Below, piece after piece: positions 8,986-18,042 of a stretch of 64,000 nt of DNA (positions within the stretch are counted from its first letter, which is position 1; the number at the start of each line of letters is the position of its first letter). The notes beneath the pieces are model-generated. The model saw only the letters and a program-made list of their open reading frames with translations. It was not told the DNA's origin and did not search any database. This DNA comes from Micavibrio_C sp964577255. GTDB taxonomy: Bacteria; Pseudomonadota; Alphaproteobacteria; Micavibrionales; Micavibrionaceae. Both the position numbers and the translations under genes were made by a program. The stretch is from positions 1-64,000 of the forward strand of contig CAZNYM010000003.1 of the NCBI GenBank assembly GCA_964577255.1, in the 5' to 3' direction.

Positions 8986-10120
8986 CGATCTTTTCCTCTT
9001 TGCTCAGGCGCGCCCGCACCATCTCGCCGTCATCGGAAAGCAGCAGCACCGAGGCATCGCTGAGCGCGTAAACATTCATCCCGTCGGCCGAAGTCACCGA
9101 GCTCTGCCACGCGGGGGACAGAAGCGTAAGCGGAGTCCGCACATAGGTTGTTTCGTTCTGGCGGTAGGCGGTCGTGCGACCGTCGACGCCCTCGACGGCC
9201 AGCTTCTCGGAACCGTCCGGCGCGACGCCGTCAAGAACCGAGCTGAGTTCCTTGTTGCCGCCCGCTGCCAGGGTCGTTGTTGCCGGGCTGCTGCCGCCGG
9301 GCGTGCCGATGATCGGGGGCGCTGCAAACGGGCCCTCCTCGGGGATCTGCGCCTCGAAGCGGTAATGCACCTTGTCGCGGCGCGTTTCAAGCGAGAACAC
9401 GACAGGGCTCTTGAGTTGCAGCAGCGTGATGATGGCGTTGCCGTGCGCGAATTCGGACATCGGCGTGATCGAGAAAGCATGGCCGCCGCGCTCGGGTTTG
9501 GTTACTTCGAAATTGCCCGCCCAGGTGATGTTGGCGATCGGCCAGGGCTCCCCGGTCACATCGTGAAACATGACCATGGTCACGTGGCCGGTGGCGGTTT
9601 TAAGTACGGTCGGCTTGCTGCCGGGATCAAGCGGAATGGTCTCCACCACGATCTCGGGCTCGGGGCTCGGATAAAGCGGCGTTTCCACCGCCTGGCGGGT
9701 CTGATCGTAATATTGCAGCAGCTTGCGGATCTCTTCGGGCTTGAGCGGCATCAGGCCGGTGACAGCGGCGTCGAACGCCTGCTTGCGGATATTGGCTTCA
9801 ATTTCTTCGGGTGTCGGTTGCGCCGGATCGGCGGTGGCGGCGGCGAAAGGGTTGACCGGCGTGCCGCTTGAAGGCAGGCGCATCCCGGGCGCGCGCGGGT
9901 CGACGCCGCCAGCGGCCGGCAGGGCCGAAGTTTCAGGCGAGGGCACGGGCGGTGCCAAGACCGGCGCCGGCATGGGAAGGGGCGGTTTGAAGGCAGGCAG
10001 TTCAGAGGCAGCGGGCGCGGCGTCCTGGGCAAGCGCGACATCGGCAGCAACAGACACAACCACCAGGGCAAAAACGCCAAGAACGGCTATTCTGGCCGAA
10101 AACAGAACATTCGTTTTCAT
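8975..10120 (-). CDS. icmK: IcmK/DotH, outer-membrane core protein
   Basis: 381 residues (Legionella DotH about 360). Signal peptide MKTNVLFSARIAVLG with AQD cleavage region near residue 33, then a Pro-rich linker, an alpha segment (about 105-140) and a C-terminal beta-rich domain ending in NVYALSDASVLLLSDDG, typical of the DotH/TraN family. DotH forms the ring of the outer-membrane core complex with DotC and DotD, which are encoded in block B. I use the ATG at 10120, with a GAGGG element about 12 bases upstream; an in-frame TTG six codons earlier is the alternative. Confidence 0.93.
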   Translation of the reverse strand: MKTNVLFSARIAVLGVFALVVVSVAADVALAQDAAPAASELPAFKPPLPMPAPVLAPPVPSPETSALPAAGGVDPRAPGMRLPSSGTPVNPFAAATADPAQPTPEEIEANIRKQAFDAAVTGLMPLKPEEIRKLLQYYDQTRQAVETPLYPSPEPEIVVETIPLDPGSKPTVLKTATGHVTMVMFHDVTGEPWPIANITWAGNFEVTKPERGGHAFSITPMSEFAHGNAIITLLQLKSPVVFSLETRRDKVHYRFEAQIPEEGPFAAPPIIGTPGGSSPATTTLAAGGNKELSSVLDGVAPDGSEKLAVEGVDGRTTAYRQNETTYVRTPLTLLSPAWQSSVTSADGMNVYALSDASVLLLSDDGEMVRARLSKEEKIDGE

Positions 10121-10211
10121 TTTTGCGGGAACCCTCAATTAACCCTGACTCCTTTTATACATATCCTGTTCCTTACACAACTAATATTTCATATTCATAT
10201 ATTACATATTA

Positions 10212-10964
10212 TCAGCGCGGCTGCGCCACCCATTGCTCGATCCCTACACCGTTGGGGCTTTCCAGGCGCGGCACGCGCACCACCACCAGCGTGACCATGA
10301 GGTTGTCGGAACGGCTCTTGGCGCCCGACTGATAAGTGACCACCAGCGGAATCTGCACCACCCACTGGTAGCGGCCGCCAACATCGCCTTCGGATTGCAG
10401 GATCGGCGCGCCCTGCGGAGCGGCCGTCACGACCTGCTGGCTTTCCTCAACCATTTCGATAATACGGGAGCGCTGCAGCGCCTGGGTGAAGCTGTCCCAG
10501 CCCCGTTTGGTGAAATTGCGCGAGGATTCCTGCAGGCGGCGGCGATAATCGTTGAAGCCGAACGTCATCGTTTCCGTGGCGGCCTGGGCGACCCAGGACA
10601 TCAGCGCCGGGGTGCTGAGGTTGGGTTCGGTCAGCGGCACCATCGGCACCAGGCGGCCGTCCTCGGTGGTGGCGAAATAGCGGTTTTCCGGCTTTTTCGA
10701 CTCGACGATGAAAAACGCAAGGGCGATCAGCGCGACGATCACCAGGGTCTGCAGGACTATAACCTTGAGCATCGCGCGGTAGCCGTCGCGGTAAAACTCG
10801 TTGCGCACCACCACGGCGCCCAGTGAGCCCATCGGCATTTCCGGCTGTTTTCCGCCGCTTTTGGCCTTGGCAGCGGCGGTGCGGGCGGCGGCGGGCGCCG
10901 CCGGACGGGAGCCATCCGGGCGTTCACGGGCTGCCGGGTTGCGGGAGGGGGGTTGCGGGGCCAT
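10212..10964 (-). CDS. icmL: IcmL/DotI, T4BSS inner-membrane protein
   Basis: 250 residues. A Pro/Ala/Arg-rich cytoplasmic N-terminus (1-55) precedes one membrane segment (about 66-88, MLKVIVLQTLVIVALIALAF) and a periplasmic domain containing VPLTEPNLSTPALMSWVAQA, the conserved signature region of DotI/TraM, whose periplasmic domain is VirB8-like. It is the first gene of block A and faces away from the five-gene secreted-protein array across a 268-base gap. The 91-base gap to icmK is strongly AT-rich. Confidence 0.93.
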   Translation of the reverse strand: MAPQPPSRNPAARERPDGSRPAAPAAARTAAAKAKSGGKQPEMPMGSLGAVVVRNEFYRDGYRAMLKVIVLQTLVIVALIALAFFIVESKKPENRYFATTEDGRLVPMVPLTEPNLSTPALMSWVAQAATETMTFGFNDYRRRLQESSRNFTKRGWDSFTQALQRSRIIEMVEESQQVVTAAPQGAPILQSEGDVGGRYQWVVQIPLVVTYQSGAKSRSDNLMVTLVVVRVPRLESPNGVGIEQWVAQPR

Positions 10965-11232
10965 ACGCGCTCTTCTTAGGACGTCAATGAAACGAATCGC
11001 ATCTTAATCTGTCTAGCAGAAACCCTTGCGCACTACCAATATAGAAAAACGGCCATGAAAGCCCCTATGCCCAGGGCTTTTGCCTGAGCCCCATTCTTTT
11101 TTCATATTTTCAGGGCCCTTAGCCCGTCCAGGCAAAAAACGAGACAAACCTATACCTTCCCGGAATGAGTATGTTAAAATCAAAAGACGTTTTATAAAAA
11201 ACTGACTTGGGTTATTGCGGGGTTTTCTTTCC
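10965..11232 (+). promoter_or_regulatory. Divergent intergenic region between icmL and the five-paralogue array
   Basis: This 268-base non-coding gap must carry the promoters of both the leftward Dot/Icm block A and the rightward array. The last 80 bases before the array are AT-rich (around TATGTTAAAATC at about 11170). A small inverted repeat GGGCT/AGCCC lies at 11074-11078 and 11087-11091. I see no clear sigma-54 box or convincing paired -35/-10 elements. A shared control region is an inference from geometry. Confidence 0.5.
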
Positions 11233-12663
11233 ATGAGGAAAAACGCCAGGCCTATCCGCCAGGCCGCGCTTTTTTTACGCCGGAGGGTAAGGGGTGTCGG
11301 AGGAACGCTGAAAGTAGCGCTTTTCCTTCTCACTTTTCTGCTGCCAGGGGCGGCCATGGCTTGCTATTTTTGCATGTCCTGCGAACTCCCTTCCCATACC
11401 GGCCCCCCTCCGGGCACGGCTAACGTTGGCAGCGGCGGAAAGCCAGCAAACACCTGCCGAGCCGCCATCACCGCGACTCAGACTCCCAGCACAGGAATCA
11501 GGCCCGATATCAACATCGAGTACGCTCAAACGCGCACCCACATCACCAATGAGTTCAATAGGCACCGTCCGGAATTCTGGGTTGATTTTCTGTTTGTTCA
11601 GCATATCGCCAAGGCGTTGATGATGATGCACGAGCAGATCACCGTCGCGGCATTACAGCATACCTTTGCCGTCGGCAGCTTCCTGGACGCCAAGAACCAG
11701 ATGGAAGCACAGCGCCTGTTCCAGACTCTCGCGGCGCGCGCGCACAAGGACTATCGCCCCGATGTCGGCATGTGCACGTTCGGTACGCTGGCGCGCGGAC
11801 TGGGCGCGTCCTCGCGCAACGCCGAGATCACGGCGCTGATGCTGGACCGCTGGCAGATGGATCGCATGTTCAATCGCCGCGGCTCCTCAGCTTATGGCTC
11901 GGAAGATACCGACAAGGCCGCGCGTGTACGCCAGGTGATCGGGCGCTTCTGCCACATGGAGGACAACAACCGCGACATGGGCAGCCTGTGCGGCAACGGG
12001 CCGGCGTCGAACGAGGGTGTCAACCGCGATGTCGATTTCACCCGCACCGTACTTACACCCATGACCTTGAACGTCAATCTGACCGACAACGCCTCGACCG
12101 GCGACGAAGCCGACGTACTGGGGCTGGCCGCCAACCTTTACGCCCACGACGTTTTCCGCTTTATCGCCGGCCCCGCCACGACTGGTGTAGGCGGCGACGG
12201 CATCAACTACCTGCTCGATATGCGCGCCGTCGCCGCCAAGCGCGGCGTCGCCATGCACTCTTTCAACAGCATCGTGGGCATGAAGGCCGCCGGCTCGGAA
12301 ACCTCCGAACAGACGGCACCCTATCTGCGCACGGTGTTGCAGCAACTCGGTATCAATGCGAACGACGCGGGACGCCTTATCGGCCCCCGCCCGAGCTACG
12401 ATGCGCAGATGGAAGTTCTGACCCGCAAGATCTATCAGCAACCCGAATTCTACACCGATCTCTACACCTCGCCCGTCAATATCGAGCGCAAGGCGGCAAC
12501 GCTGCAGGCCTTCCGCCTGATGCAGGACATGGATCGCTTCAAAAGCGGCCTGCGCAGTGAGATGTTGCTTTCCATGTTGCTCGAATTGTCGGTGGAAGAA
12601 GAGCAAGGGCGGGTCCGCGACCTGATCCAGGGCCTGGGCACACCGGATCTGGGGGCGCAATGA
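11233..12663 (+). CDS. Exported cysteine-containing protein, tandem family member 1
   Basis: First of five tandem paralogues. The start used here is MRKNARPIRQ, with a hydrophobic signal segment ending PGAAMA before CYFCMSC. Features shared across the family: SFLDAKNQMEAQRLF, AHKDY-P-VGMC-FGT, two later cysteines (IGRFC and GSLC), DVDFTRT, AAKRGVA, PSYDAQMEVLTRKIYQQPEFY and a C-terminal RKAATLQAFRLMQD helix region. The protein is predicted largely helical and periplasmic or secreted. A longer reading starting six codons upstream at 11215 is possible. Its stop overlaps member 2 (ATGA). I recognise no characterised family. The position beside Dot/Icm suggests a linked role, but this is inference. 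Confidence 0.85.
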   Translation: MRKNARPIRQAALFLRRRVRGVGGTLKVALFLLTFLLPGAAMACYFCMSCELPSHTGPPPGTANVGSGGKPANTCRAAITATQTPSTGIRPDINIEYAQTRTHITNEFNRHRPEFWVDFLFVQHIAKALMMMHEQITVAALQHTFAVGSFLDAKNQMEAQRLFQTLAARAHKDYRPDVGMCTFGTLARGLGASSRNAEITALMLDRWQMDRMFNRRGSSAYGSEDTDKAARVRQVIGRFCHMEDNNRDMGSLCGNGPASNEGVNRDVDFTRTVLTPMTLNVNLTDNASTGDEADVLGLAANLYAHDVFRFIAGPATTGVGGDGINYLLDMRAVAAKRGVAMHSFNSIVGMKAAGSETSEQTAPYLRTVLQQLGINANDAGRLIGPRPSYDAQMEVLTRKIYQQPEFYTDLYTSPVNIERKAATLQAFRLMQDMDRFKSGLRSEMLLSMLLELSVEEEQGRVRDLIQGLGTPDLGAQ

Positions 12664-14015
12664 CGATGACGCTGCGCCCTGTAAAAATCCTGATCCTGGC
12701 GACTCTGTTCCTGAGCGGCCTTACGGCGCTGCCGCCGCAGGCGCGGGCCTTCATCTGCACCATATGCCCGTGCGTTACCAACGAGGTCAACCGCACCGTT
12801 CCGCATATCCAGCGCGAACACCAAGACACTCGCGAACACATGCGACTTGAATTCGCACCATGGGAGAACTGGCTGCGCACCGTGTTCTATACCGATTACT
12901 ATCTGCCCAGCCTTCTGATCATGACCGAGCAGATCACCACCATGGCCATGCACCAGGCTTTTCTGATCGGTGGCATTTTCGACGGCAAGCAGCATCTGGA
13001 GGTGCAGCGCCTGCTGCAGAAAAAAACCGCCGAAGCGCATAAGGATTACTACCCCAGTGTCGGCATGTGCATTGTCGGCACCAACGTCCGCAGCCTGGCC
13101 AATGCCGAACGCCGCAGCGAATTGACCACTTTCGTCCTGAGCCAGCGTTCTCAGGACCGCATGATGGGCCAGGTCAACATGGCCGCCAGCCCCGGGCCAT
13201 ACTACGACCAGCAGGCGCGCCTGGCTCAGTTTCGCGCCCGCTATTGCAACGTGCGCGATAACAAAAACCTTTTTGCCGCCGTCTGCGGTCGCAACAACAA
13301 CAACAATCTGGCCAATGTAATCGACCGCGACATCGATTTCGGCCGCACCGCCTGGTTGCCGTCCACGCTGCAGCTTGATTTCACTGACACGAACCTGACC
13401 GACGACGAGCAGGACATAATGGCATTGGCGAGCAACCTTTATTCCGCCGATGTGTTCGAGCGCCTGCCCGAATCTTTCTACAACGACACCGCCGCCGGCA
13501 CCCTCAGCCACGCCGACGAGCAGGCTTTGCTGACCTGGCAGCGCCAGATCGTGGCCAAGCGCAGCGTCGCCGAAAACTCCTTCTTCACCATTGCCGGCCT
13601 GAAAGCACTGGGTTCGCCGCTGCCGCAGGGCGGTATGCCCGCAGCCCCCGGCGGCAATTCCACTGACGTCGCGCAATACATGAACCTGCTGGTGCGCCAG
13701 CTCGGGCTTTCCCAGGACGACGCCAACCGCCTGCTCGGTACGCGCCCCAGCTACTACGCCCAGATGGATGTGCTGACCAAAAGAGTATTCCAGCAGCCTT
13801 CCTTCTTCGCCGACCTCTACGACAAGCCCGCCAACCTCGACCGCAAGAAGGTAGCACTGCAGGCGCTGGGCCTGATGCAGGATTTTGACACCTGGCAGAG
13901 CTATCTGCGCACCGAAAATATCCTTTCGGTGCTGCTCGAACTTGAGCTGGGCAAAAAGCAGGAAGAACTGGAAGGGCGTCTCGCCCGCATGAGTACGGGA
14001 GGTTCGAAACGCTGA
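12660..14015 (+). CDS. Exported cysteine-containing protein, tandem family member 2
   Basis: 451 residues. Signal peptide (hydrophobic 10-28, ending QARA), then the cysteine cluster CTICPC. The family core follows: EQITTMAMHQAFLIGGIFDGKQ, AHKDYYPSVGMC-VGTNVRSLA, RYC and AAVC cysteines, DIDFGRT, VAKRSVAENSF, PSYYAQMDVLTKRVFQQPSFF, DLYDKPANLDRKK. A run of five asparagines occurs at about residue 215. The start overlaps member 1's stop by four bases and the gene ends two bases before member 3 starts, so the array is almost certainly one transcript. Function unknown. Confidence 0.87.
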   Translation: MTMTLRPVKILILATLFLSGLTALPPQARAFICTICPCVTNEVNRTVPHIQREHQDTREHMRLEFAPWENWLRTVFYTDYYLPSLLIMTEQITTMAMHQAFLIGGIFDGKQHLEVQRLLQKKTAEAHKDYYPSVGMCIVGTNVRSLANAERRSELTTFVLSQRSQDRMMGQVNMAASPGPYYDQQARLAQFRARYCNVRDNKNLFAAVCGRNNNNNLANVIDRDIDFGRTAWLPSTLQLDFTDTNLTDDEQDIMALASNLYSADVFERLPESFYNDTAAGTLSHADEQALLTWQRQIVAKRSVAENSFFTIAGLKALGSPLPQGGMPAAPGGNSTDVAQYMNLLVRQLGLSQDDANRLLGTRPSYYAQMDVLTKRVFQQPSFFADLYDKPANLDRKKVALQALGLMQDFDTWQSYLRTENILSVLLELELGKKQEELEGRLARMSTGGSKR

Positions 14016-14016
14016 C

Positions 14017-15321
14017 ATGAGCAGGAACATCCACCGCTTTGTGCTTCTGGCGCTGGCCCTGATTGGGAGCATGGGTGCTGTTGTCCTGCCCGTCGCCCCG
14101 GCGCAGGCGCAGTGCTGCGACTGTAGTTGTACCGTCAACCAGTACATCGCCACCCGCAATATGATCACTAATCAAAGCAATACGTTGCGCCGGACTTTCA
14201 CCACCGAAATGCGCAATACTCAGCTTTTTATAATTGGCAATGGTGATGCGTCTTTCTTTCGTCGGCAGATCCTTTCCGCGTTAAAACTGATGTCGCAGAG
14301 TCTTGCCACCACGGCGATGATGCAGACCATGGCGGTCGGCAGCTTCCTCGACGCCAAGGAGCAGATGGAAACCCAGCGCCTGTTCGCCCAGCTGAAAGCC
14401 GAGGCGCACCGCGATTATGCCCCCGATGTCGGCATGTGTACGTTCGGTACTGCCGCAATAAGCCTGGCCGCTTCTGATCGGCACGGCGAAGTGGCGGCGG
14501 TCGTGCTGGCGCGGAACATGCTGGACCGCCAGCTGGCCCAGCGCGGCAGCGTCGCGCGCGGCGGCCCGGCGGGCGACCGCAACGGACGCGTCGAGCGCCT
14601 GCGCGCCCGCTTCTGCGACCGCGACGATATGAACAGCAGCTTCCGGGCTTTCTGCCCCGCCGCTGTCTCTGCTGATACCCGCAACAAGGATATAGATTAC
14701 GGCCGCGCCCTGGGCTTCCCGCTGACGCTGGGCGCCAACCTCGCCAACGGGGCCACGCTCGAGCCGGCGGATGAAGACCTGCTGGCGCTTGCCAGCAATC
14801 TGTACGGTCACGACGTCTTCAGCCCCTTTCCCGCCGGCTATATGAACGATCAGGAGCGGCGCTACGCCTACATGGATATGCGCGCGGTGGTGGCCAAGCG
14901 CAGCGTCGCCCTCAATTCCTTCGCCGCCATCGCCGGGATGAAAGCGGGCGGATCGGCCAACGCCGCCAATACCGGCACCTATCTGAGCGCGGTTCTATCC
15001 CAGCTCGGCGTGGCGGATAACGCGCATGCCCTTCAAATGCTGGGCAATCAGCCGAGCTATTACGCCCTTCTCGATGTGCTGGCGCAGAAGATTTATCAGG
15101 ACCCTGAGTTCTACACCAATCTTTACGACAAACCCGCCAACGTCCTGCGCAAGAACGTGGCGATGCAGGCCATCAACCTGATGCTCGACCGCGACGCTTA
15201 TAAAAGCGAATTGCGCAGCGAAGCGGTGATGGCCGTTCTGCTTGAAATGGAAATTGCCAAACAGCAGGCGGTCGTGCAGAACCGCCTTTCGAAAATGGGA
15301 CAGGACAGCCTGCCCTTTTAG
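14017..15321 (+). CDS. Exported cysteine-containing protein, tandem family member 3
   Basis: 434 residues. Signal peptide ending AQAQ at about residue 31, then the tight cluster CCDCSC, VNQYIATRN, and the family core: GSFLDAKEQMETQRLF, AHRDYAPDVGMCTFGT, RFC and RAFC cysteines, DIDYGRA, VVAKRSVALNSF, PSYYALLDVLAQKIYQDPEFY, NLYDKPANVLRKN. A GGAGG ribosome site lies about 14 bases upstream, inside the end of member 2. It is closest in layout to members 2 and 4. No enzyme motif found. Confidence 0.87.
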   Translation: MSRNIHRFVLLALALIGSMGAVVLPVAPAQAQCCDCSCTVNQYIATRNMITNQSNTLRRTFTTEMRNTQLFIIGNGDASFFRRQILSALKLMSQSLATTAMMQTMAVGSFLDAKEQMETQRLFAQLKAEAHRDYAPDVGMCTFGTAAISLAASDRHGEVAAVVLARNMLDRQLAQRGSVARGGPAGDRNGRVERLRARFCDRDDMNSSFRAFCPAAVSADTRNKDIDYGRALGFPLTLGANLANGATLEPADEDLLALASNLYGHDVFSPFPAGYMNDQERRYAYMDMRAVVAKRSVALNSFAAIAGMKAGGSANAANTGTYLSAVLSQLGVADNAHALQMLGNQPSYYALLDVLAQKIYQDPEFYTNLYDKPANVLRKNVAMQAINLMLDRDAYKSELRSEAVMAVLLEMEIAKQQAVVQNRLSKMGQDSLPF

Positions 15322-15330
15322 GATGAAGAC

Positions 15331-16752
15331 ATGAAACCGGACAGTATGAAAAGAACAGGGATATGGGGAGCGGTCTTTAGCCTGCTGCCTCTGGCATTCT
15401 TGCTTTTCTTCACAGCGCTGCCATCCAGGCAGGCCGCAGCCGTACCGTGCCCACCCTGCTGCTGCGGTAGTAACGGGAGCAACGACTGCAGTTGTTCCGT
15501 CAACGCCATTCCCAATGTGGTCAACCAGGAAATTACCCAGAATGAAGACACCAGGGATTTCATGGGTTATACCCGGCCAATAAATACTGATTATAGCCAA
15601 AATGCTGAGGCTTGCACCGGGTTGTTGGGTCAGCATCAGGATCGCATTCTACGCTTGTGGTATGACCCGTTTGTGCGTCCTCTTCTGCAAATGACCCAGG
15701 AATTTACCGTGGTGACGATGGAGCATGCCTTCCTCGTCGGCACCTTCATCGATGCCAAGAACCAGATGGAAACCCAGGCGCTGTTCCAGGAAAAAACCGC
15801 CGAGGCGCATAAGGACTACCACCCCAGCGTCGGCATGTGCGTGTTCGGCACCAACGTCCGCTCGCTGGCCGTCTCGCAGCGGCGTGCGGAAGCGACCGCC
15901 AACCTCCTGAGTGATTACACCGTGGGGCGCGGGCTTTCGCGGGCGGGCGGCAGCGCGGCGCGCGGCAAAAAACCCGAGTCGCGGGAACGCGTGGTGTTCT
16001 TCCGCGACCGCGTATGCGACCGCCTCGACAACGACCGCATTATCGCCAACCCGGCGACGGGCTTCAGCCTGATCTGCAGCGCCAACCCGCGCGCCAACGG
16101 CGGAGTCAACCGCGACCTCGACTTCACCCGCAACATGATGCTGCCGCGCACGATCGACATGGATCTTCTCGACCAGACCGCGCCCAACACCGATCGCGAT
16201 TACATCTTCTCCCTGTCGCGCAACCTGCACGGCTTCTCGCCCCCCGACCCGCTGCCGCGCCGGGCACTTGAAAACGTCGCCAACGGCCCGCTTTATCTCG
16301 AGCTGCGTTCGCTGACCGCGCGGCGCAGTGTCGCCACCGCCCCCTTCGACGCGCTGGCCGGCCTCAAGAGCGTCTCCACCCCGGCCCAGACCGGCGGCGG
16401 CAATCCGCCGCCCGGCTCCACGGGCACGCTCAACTATATGGTGGCGCTGCTTCGCGAGCTCGGCATGAGCGATGCCGAGGCCCGCAAGCTGATGGGCGCG
16501 CAGCCAAGCTATTACGCCCAGATGGAAGTGCTGGCTAAAAAGATGTATCAGCGCCCGGGTTTTTACGTCGACCTTTACGACAAACCCATGAACGTCAAGC
16601 GCAAGAGCGCGGCCATGCAGGCCGTCAACCTGATGCTTGACCGCGAGATTTATGAGAGCTACCTGCGCAGCGAAGCGATCCTTTCGCAAATCCTTGAGCT
16701 GCGCGTGGCCGACAAGCAAAGAGCCGTGGAGGCGGGGCTGGCAAGAAAATGA
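15331..16752 (+). CDS. Exported cysteine-containing protein, tandem family member 4
   Basis: 473 residues. Signal segment (about 12-36) followed by the most cysteine-rich N-terminus of the set: CPPCCCG, then CSC, then a further Cys at about 93. Family core: GTFIDAKNQMETQALF, AHKDYHPSVGMCVFGTNVRSLA, RVC and LIC cysteines, DLDFTRN, ARRSVATAPF, PSYYAQMEVLAKKMYQRPGFY, DLYDKPMNVKRKS. The loop before the PSYYAQ motif is Gly/Pro-rich. An AGGATGAAG ribosome site precedes the ATG. It overlaps member 5 by four bases. Confidence 0.87.
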   Translation: MKPDSMKRTGIWGAVFSLLPLAFLLFFTALPSRQAAAVPCPPCCCGSNGSNDCSCSVNAIPNVVNQEITQNEDTRDFMGYTRPINTDYSQNAEACTGLLGQHQDRILRLWYDPFVRPLLQMTQEFTVVTMEHAFLVGTFIDAKNQMETQALFQEKTAEAHKDYHPSVGMCVFGTNVRSLAVSQRRAEATANLLSDYTVGRGLSRAGGSAARGKKPESRERVVFFRDRVCDRLDNDRIIANPATGFSLICSANPRANGGVNRDLDFTRNMMLPRTIDMDLLDQTAPNTDRDYIFSLSRNLHGFSPPDPLPRRALENVANGPLYLELRSLTARRSVATAPFDALAGLKSVSTPAQTGGGNPPPGSTGTLNYMVALLRELGMSDAEARKLMGAQPSYYAQMEVLAKKMYQRPGFYVDLYDKPMNVKRKSAAMQAVNLMLDREIYESYLRSEAILSQILELRVADKQRAVEAGLARK

Positions 16753-17939
16753 CGATTATCCCCAGACATATCCTGCCGCTCGCTGCCGCTTTCGCCCTGC
16801 TATTGCTTCTGGCTGCGCCCGCCGAAGCCGGCCACCGCGCCGATGGTGCGTTCGACGATTCCAACCACGTCCGAACTCTCAATCAGTCGGCGCGCGACAA
16901 CTGGGTGGGCGCTCTCATGCACTTCACCCAGACCAACACCGCCATCATGATGCAGCAGGCCATAGCCTTCGGCGCTTTCATGGACGCCAAGCATCAGCTG
17001 GAAACACAGCGCCTGTTCGGCGAGCTGCGGGCGCAGGCACATAAAGATTACGCCTCGAGCGAGCAGATGTGCCGCTACGGCACCCAGGTGCGTTCGCTGG
17101 CCGCCTCGGAAAGGCGCGGTCAGGTGACGGCGCAGATGATCAACCAGGCAATGCTTCAGCGTCAGACCCTGCGCGCGGGTTCAACGGCGGCTGACGGCGC
17201 CATCAGCGACAAGAGGGCGCGTCTGGACCGGTTCCGCCAGACCAACTGCAACCCCGACGCCAACGGCGGCACCCTCTCCACCTTCTGCGCCACGGGCGGG
17301 GTGCGGGCGCGGATCGACAAGGATGTTGATTTCACGCGTAGTTTCGACCAGCGCTACACGCTCGATGTCAACCTGATGGACGCCACCTCCACTTCGGACG
17401 AGCAGGATGTCATGGCGCTGTCCAAAAACCTGTTCGGCCACACGATCTTCGATTACATCCCCGAGACCGCCCTGGTTCGCCGCGACAATCACCGCGAGAT
17501 CCTGGCGATGCGCTCGATCCACGCCCTGCGCAGCGTGCCGCAGAACAGCTTCTCCACCATGATCGGCATGAAGGCCCAGGGCACCGGCGGCGTAAATACT
17601 TTCTTGAAAAGCGTGATGGGCGAGCTGGGCGTGGCTGCGGCCGATCTTGATGCCTTCGCCGGACAGAACCCCAGCTACTACGCCCAGATGGAAGTCCTCA
17701 CCCGCAAGATGACGCAGAACCCAGCTTTCTTCACCAACCTCTACACTTCCCCTGAAAACGTGCGCCGCGCCGGGGTGGCGATCCAGGCCATCGGGCTGAT
17801 GCAGGACCGCGACCGCTACGAAGGCGCCTTGCGGCGCGAGATGCTGGCTTCGCTCATGCTGGAAATGAAACTCCGCGCCAGCCAGGAAGAAACCGAGCGC
17901 GCCATCCGCCGTGGCCGGGCGGAACTGTTCCGCGACTGA
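16749..17939 (+). CDS. Exported protein, tandem family member 5 (lacks N-terminal Cys cluster)
   Basis: 396 residues, the shortest member. It has a signal peptide (ending PAEAG) but no N-terminal cysteine cluster; the core keeps three cysteines (EQMCRYGT, QTNC, TFC). Core motifs retained: AFMDAKHQLETQRLF, AHKDY, RSLAASERRG, DVDFTRS, PSYYAQMEVLTRKMTQNPAFF, NLYTSPENVRRA. The C-terminus is a charged helix. Loss of the cluster suggests the N-terminal cysteines have a separable role. Last gene of the array; flgK follows after 103 bases. Confidence 0.86.
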   Translation: MTIIPRHILPLAAAFALLLLLAAPAEAGHRADGAFDDSNHVRTLNQSARDNWVGALMHFTQTNTAIMMQQAIAFGAFMDAKHQLETQRLFGELRAQAHKDYASSEQMCRYGTQVRSLAASERRGQVTAQMINQAMLQRQTLRAGSTAADGAISDKRARLDRFRQTNCNPDANGGTLSTFCATGGVRARIDKDVDFTRSFDQRYTLDVNLMDATSTSDEQDVMALSKNLFGHTIFDYIPETALVRRDNHREILAMRSIHALRSVPQNSFSTMIGMKAQGTGGVNTFLKSVMGELGVAAADLDAFAGQNPSYYAQMEVLTRKMTQNPAFFTNLYTSPENVRRAGVAIQAIGLMQDRDRYEGALRREMLASLMLEMKLRASQEETERAIRRGRAELFRD

Positions 17940-17963
17940 TTTTTCCTAATATCTGGGCCTTTC

Positions 17964-17979
17964 TGGCACTTTTCTTGCA
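17964..17979 (+). promoter_or_regulatory. Sigma-54 (-24/-12) promoter upstream of flgK
   Basis: TGGCAC, five bases, TTGCA: an almost exact match to the RpoN consensus, with the GG and GC dinucleotides 12 bases apart. A transcript would start near 17990, about 53 bases before flgK. Sigma-54 control of late flagellar genes is common in alphaproteobacteria. No activator binding site was identified. Confidence 0.8.
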
Positions 17980-17993
17980 AACTCCTTCCCGAA

Positions 17994-18031
17994 GGCAGAA
18001 AACCCGCGCTTCTGCGGGGCGTTTTTCTGCC
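17994..18031 (+). terminator. Long hairpin in the flgK leader (terminator-like)
   Basis: GGCAGAAAA (17994-18002) pairs perfectly with TTTTCTGCC (18023-18031), enclosing an inner stem CCCGC/GCGGG (18003-18007, 18014-18018) with a four-base bulge. The inner stem followed by GCGTTTTT looks like an intrinsic terminator for the five-gene array, yet the whole lies downstream of the predicted sigma-54 start and ends just before the GGGAGG ribosome site of flgK. It may insulate flgK from read-through or shape its translation. Confidence 0.65.
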
Positions 18032-18042
18032 GGGAGGACGAT

